A stretch of 5,941 nt of DNA from contig JBGPBV010000253.1 of assembly GCA_041481445.1 (NCBI GenBank), positions 1 to 5,941 on the forward strand, in the 5' to 3' direction. The notes under the pieces are model-generated. The model was not told the origin of the DNA. It did not search any database and saw only the letters and a program-made list of their open reading frames with translations. This document shows, in pieces, positions 4,697-5,941 of this stretch. Position 1 is the first letter of the stretch. Each line of letters begins with the position of its first letter. Source of the DNA: AA29 sp041481445. GTDB taxonomy: Bacteria > Acidobacteriota > Vicinamibacteria > Fen-336. The position numbers were made by a program, and so were the translations under genes.

Positions 4697-5941
4697 ATGG
4701 CCGACGGAAAGCCCGCCACCACTGCGTCCGCGCGCGCCGCCCTTCTGGAGACGCCGCTGGACCGGGCCCGGGCCAAGGCCTACCGCCGGCTGCTCCCGAT
4801 CTGCTTCATCTCCTACGTCATCGCCTACGTCGACCGCTCGAACGTCGCCATCGCCAAGCTCACGATGGCGCGCGACCTGCCGGGGTTCGACAACGCGGTC
4901 ATCGGCTTCGGGGCGGGCGTGTTCTTCATCGGGTACTTCCTGCTCGAGATCCCGGGCACGCTCATCGTCGAGAAGTGGAGCGCGCGGAAGTGGATCGCGC
5001 GGATCATGATCTCGTGGGGGATCGTGGCCGCCCTCACCGCGGCCGTGAAGACCCCGATGCAGTTCTACGTCCTGCGGTTCCTCCTCGGGCTGGCCGAGGC
5101 CGGCTTCTACCCGGGCGTGATCGTCTACCTCACGCACTGGTTCTCGAGCCGCGACCGCGCGCGCGCCCTGGCCTACTTCTTCGTGGCCACCCCGGTGGCC
5201 CAGATCCTGAGCCCCAAGATCTCGAACATCCTGCTCGCCATCGGGACGGACGAGGTCGTGGGGGGCGTCACCGTCCATCACCCCGAGGTCCTGGGCCTCG
5301 AGGGCTGGCAGTGGATCTACATCGCCTGGGGGATCCCGGCCGTGCTCCTCGGGATCATCGTGCTCCTGTTCCTGACCGACCGGCCGCAGCAGGCGCGCTG
5401 GCTGGAAGCGGACGAGCGGGACGCGCTGCTCGCCGAGCTCGAGAAGGAGAGGGCGGCGGGGGCCGCCCACCACAAGCACTCGCTGCTCGACGGGCTGCGG
5501 CATCCGCGCGTATTGCTCCTGGCCCTCGTCTACTTCCTGGTGGTGACGGGCAGCTACGGCGTCGAGTTCTTCATGCCGAGCATCCTCCGCGACTGGTACG
5601 CCCTCCGCTTCGACGCCCTCACCTGGCTCGTGATCCTGCCCCCCATCCTCGCCGTCGCCGGCCAGCTCTTCGTGGGCTGGAGCTCGGACCGGTACAAGGA
5701 GCGGTGGTACCACACCGCGGTGCCCATCGCCTGCGGGGCCCTCGGGCTCGTGGTGGTCGTCCTCAGCCGAGGGAACCTGCCTCTCACCGTCGTGGGCTTC
5801 ATGGTGTCCTACGCCGGCTTCAAGGCCTACCTGCCCGCGTTCTGGTCGCTGCCCAACCTGTTCCTGGGAGGCACCGCCGCCGCCGGCAGCATCGGGTTCA
5901 TCAACTCCGTCGGCAACCTGGGCGGGTTCATGGGCCCGTAC
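4697..5941 (+). CDS. MFS transporter, anion:cation symporter (ACS) type, 3' end outside window
   Basis: The frame stays open from ATG 4697 to the last base, giving 415 complete codons. The protein therefore continues beyond the window; about one more helix and a tail are expected for a typical family length near 430-450 aa. Features of ACS-family carriers (tartrate TtuB, hexuronate ExuT and phthalate-type transporters) are clear: YVDRSNVAIA at 44-53 in helix 1, the loop 2-3 motif KWSARKWI at 93-100, RFLLGLAEAGFYPG at 127-140, GWQWIYIAWGIPAVLLG at 203-219, and DRPQQARWLEADER at 228-241 opening the central cytoplasmic loop. A second loop motif, GWSSDRYKER, is at 327-336. The N-terminal 31 residues are a hydrophilic cytoplasmic tail. 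The likely substrate is an organic acid anion such as a sugar acid or dicarboxylate; the exact one cannot be told. It is divergent from the other MFS gene across 45 bp. The lower-strand open frame across it is a shadow. Confidence 0.93.
   Translation, partial: MADGKPATTASARAALLETPLDRARAKAYRRLLPICFISYVIAYVDRSNVAIAKLTMARDLPGFDNAVIGFGAGVFFIGYFLLEIPGTLIVEKWSARKWIARIMISWGIVAALTAAVKTPMQFYVLRFLLGLAEAGFYPGVIVYLTHWFSSRDRARALAYFFVATPVAQILSPKISNILLAIGTDEVVGGVTVHHPEVLGLEGWQWIYIAWGIPAVLLGIIVLLFLTDRPQQARWLEADERDALLAELEKERAAGAAHHKHSLLDGLRHPRVLLLALVYFLVVTGSYGVEFFMPSILRDWYALRFDALTWLVILPPILAVAGQLFVGWSSDRYKERWYHTAVPIACGALGLVVVVLSRGNLPLTVVGFMVSYAGFKAYLPAFWSLPNLFLGGTAAAGSIGFINSVGNLGGFMGPY

Noticed and set aside
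4652..5713. 354-residue N-terminal extension of the minus-strand MFS protein
   Set aside because: It is antisense to the plus-strand ACS transporter, highly charged (Glu, Asp, Arg, His, Pro), and unlike any MFS N-terminus.

Overview
The window is GC-rich bacterial DNA with strong G/C preference at third codon positions, so long open frames appear on both strands and most of them are shadows. Six protein-coding genes and one tRNA gene are supported. The mix (a secreted M48 metalloprotease, an apparent sigma-54 promoter, a selenocysteine tRNA and several transporters) fits a Gram-negative soil or sediment bacterium, for example Methylomirabilota/Rokubacteria, a deltaproteobacterial lineage or Acidobacteria. 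The sequence alone does not decide among these.

Layout. (1) Positions 1-236, + strand: the 3' end of a CBS-domain protein. (2) Positions 271-1770, - strand: an exported M48 zinc metalloprotease of 499 aa with a C-terminal accessory domain. (3) Positions 1771-1882: a compact two-way regulatory region. It carries a near-consensus -24/-12 (sigma-54) promoter facing the protease, a GC hairpin followed by eight U residues in the protease leader, and a weak -10 facing the tRNA. (4) Positions 1883-1981, + strand: selC, a tRNA-Sec with UCA anticodon and a long variable arm. It is the most informative feature here because it implies that the organism reads UGA as selenocysteine. (5) Positions 2004-2330, - strand: a small YnfA-family membrane protein. 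(6) Positions 2380-3390, + strand: a YhbW-like flavin-dependent oxidoreductase, divergent from ynfA. (7) Positions 3395-4651, - strand: an MFS transporter resembling the sialate/aromatic-acid proton symporters. It ends 4 bp from the oxidoreductase stop codon. (8) Positions 4697-5941, + strand: a second MFS transporter of the anion:cation symporter type, divergent from the first and cut by the window end.

The genes alternate in strand almost one by one (+ - + - + - +), so no multi-gene operon is visible and each gene probably has its own promoter. The two divergent MFS genes share 45 bp that contain a 6-bp inverted repeat overlapping a candidate -10, so they may share a regulator. No CRISPR array, insertion sequence, integrase or new multi-gene system is visible. 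The points most worth following are selC and the sigma-54/hairpin leader of the M48 protease.
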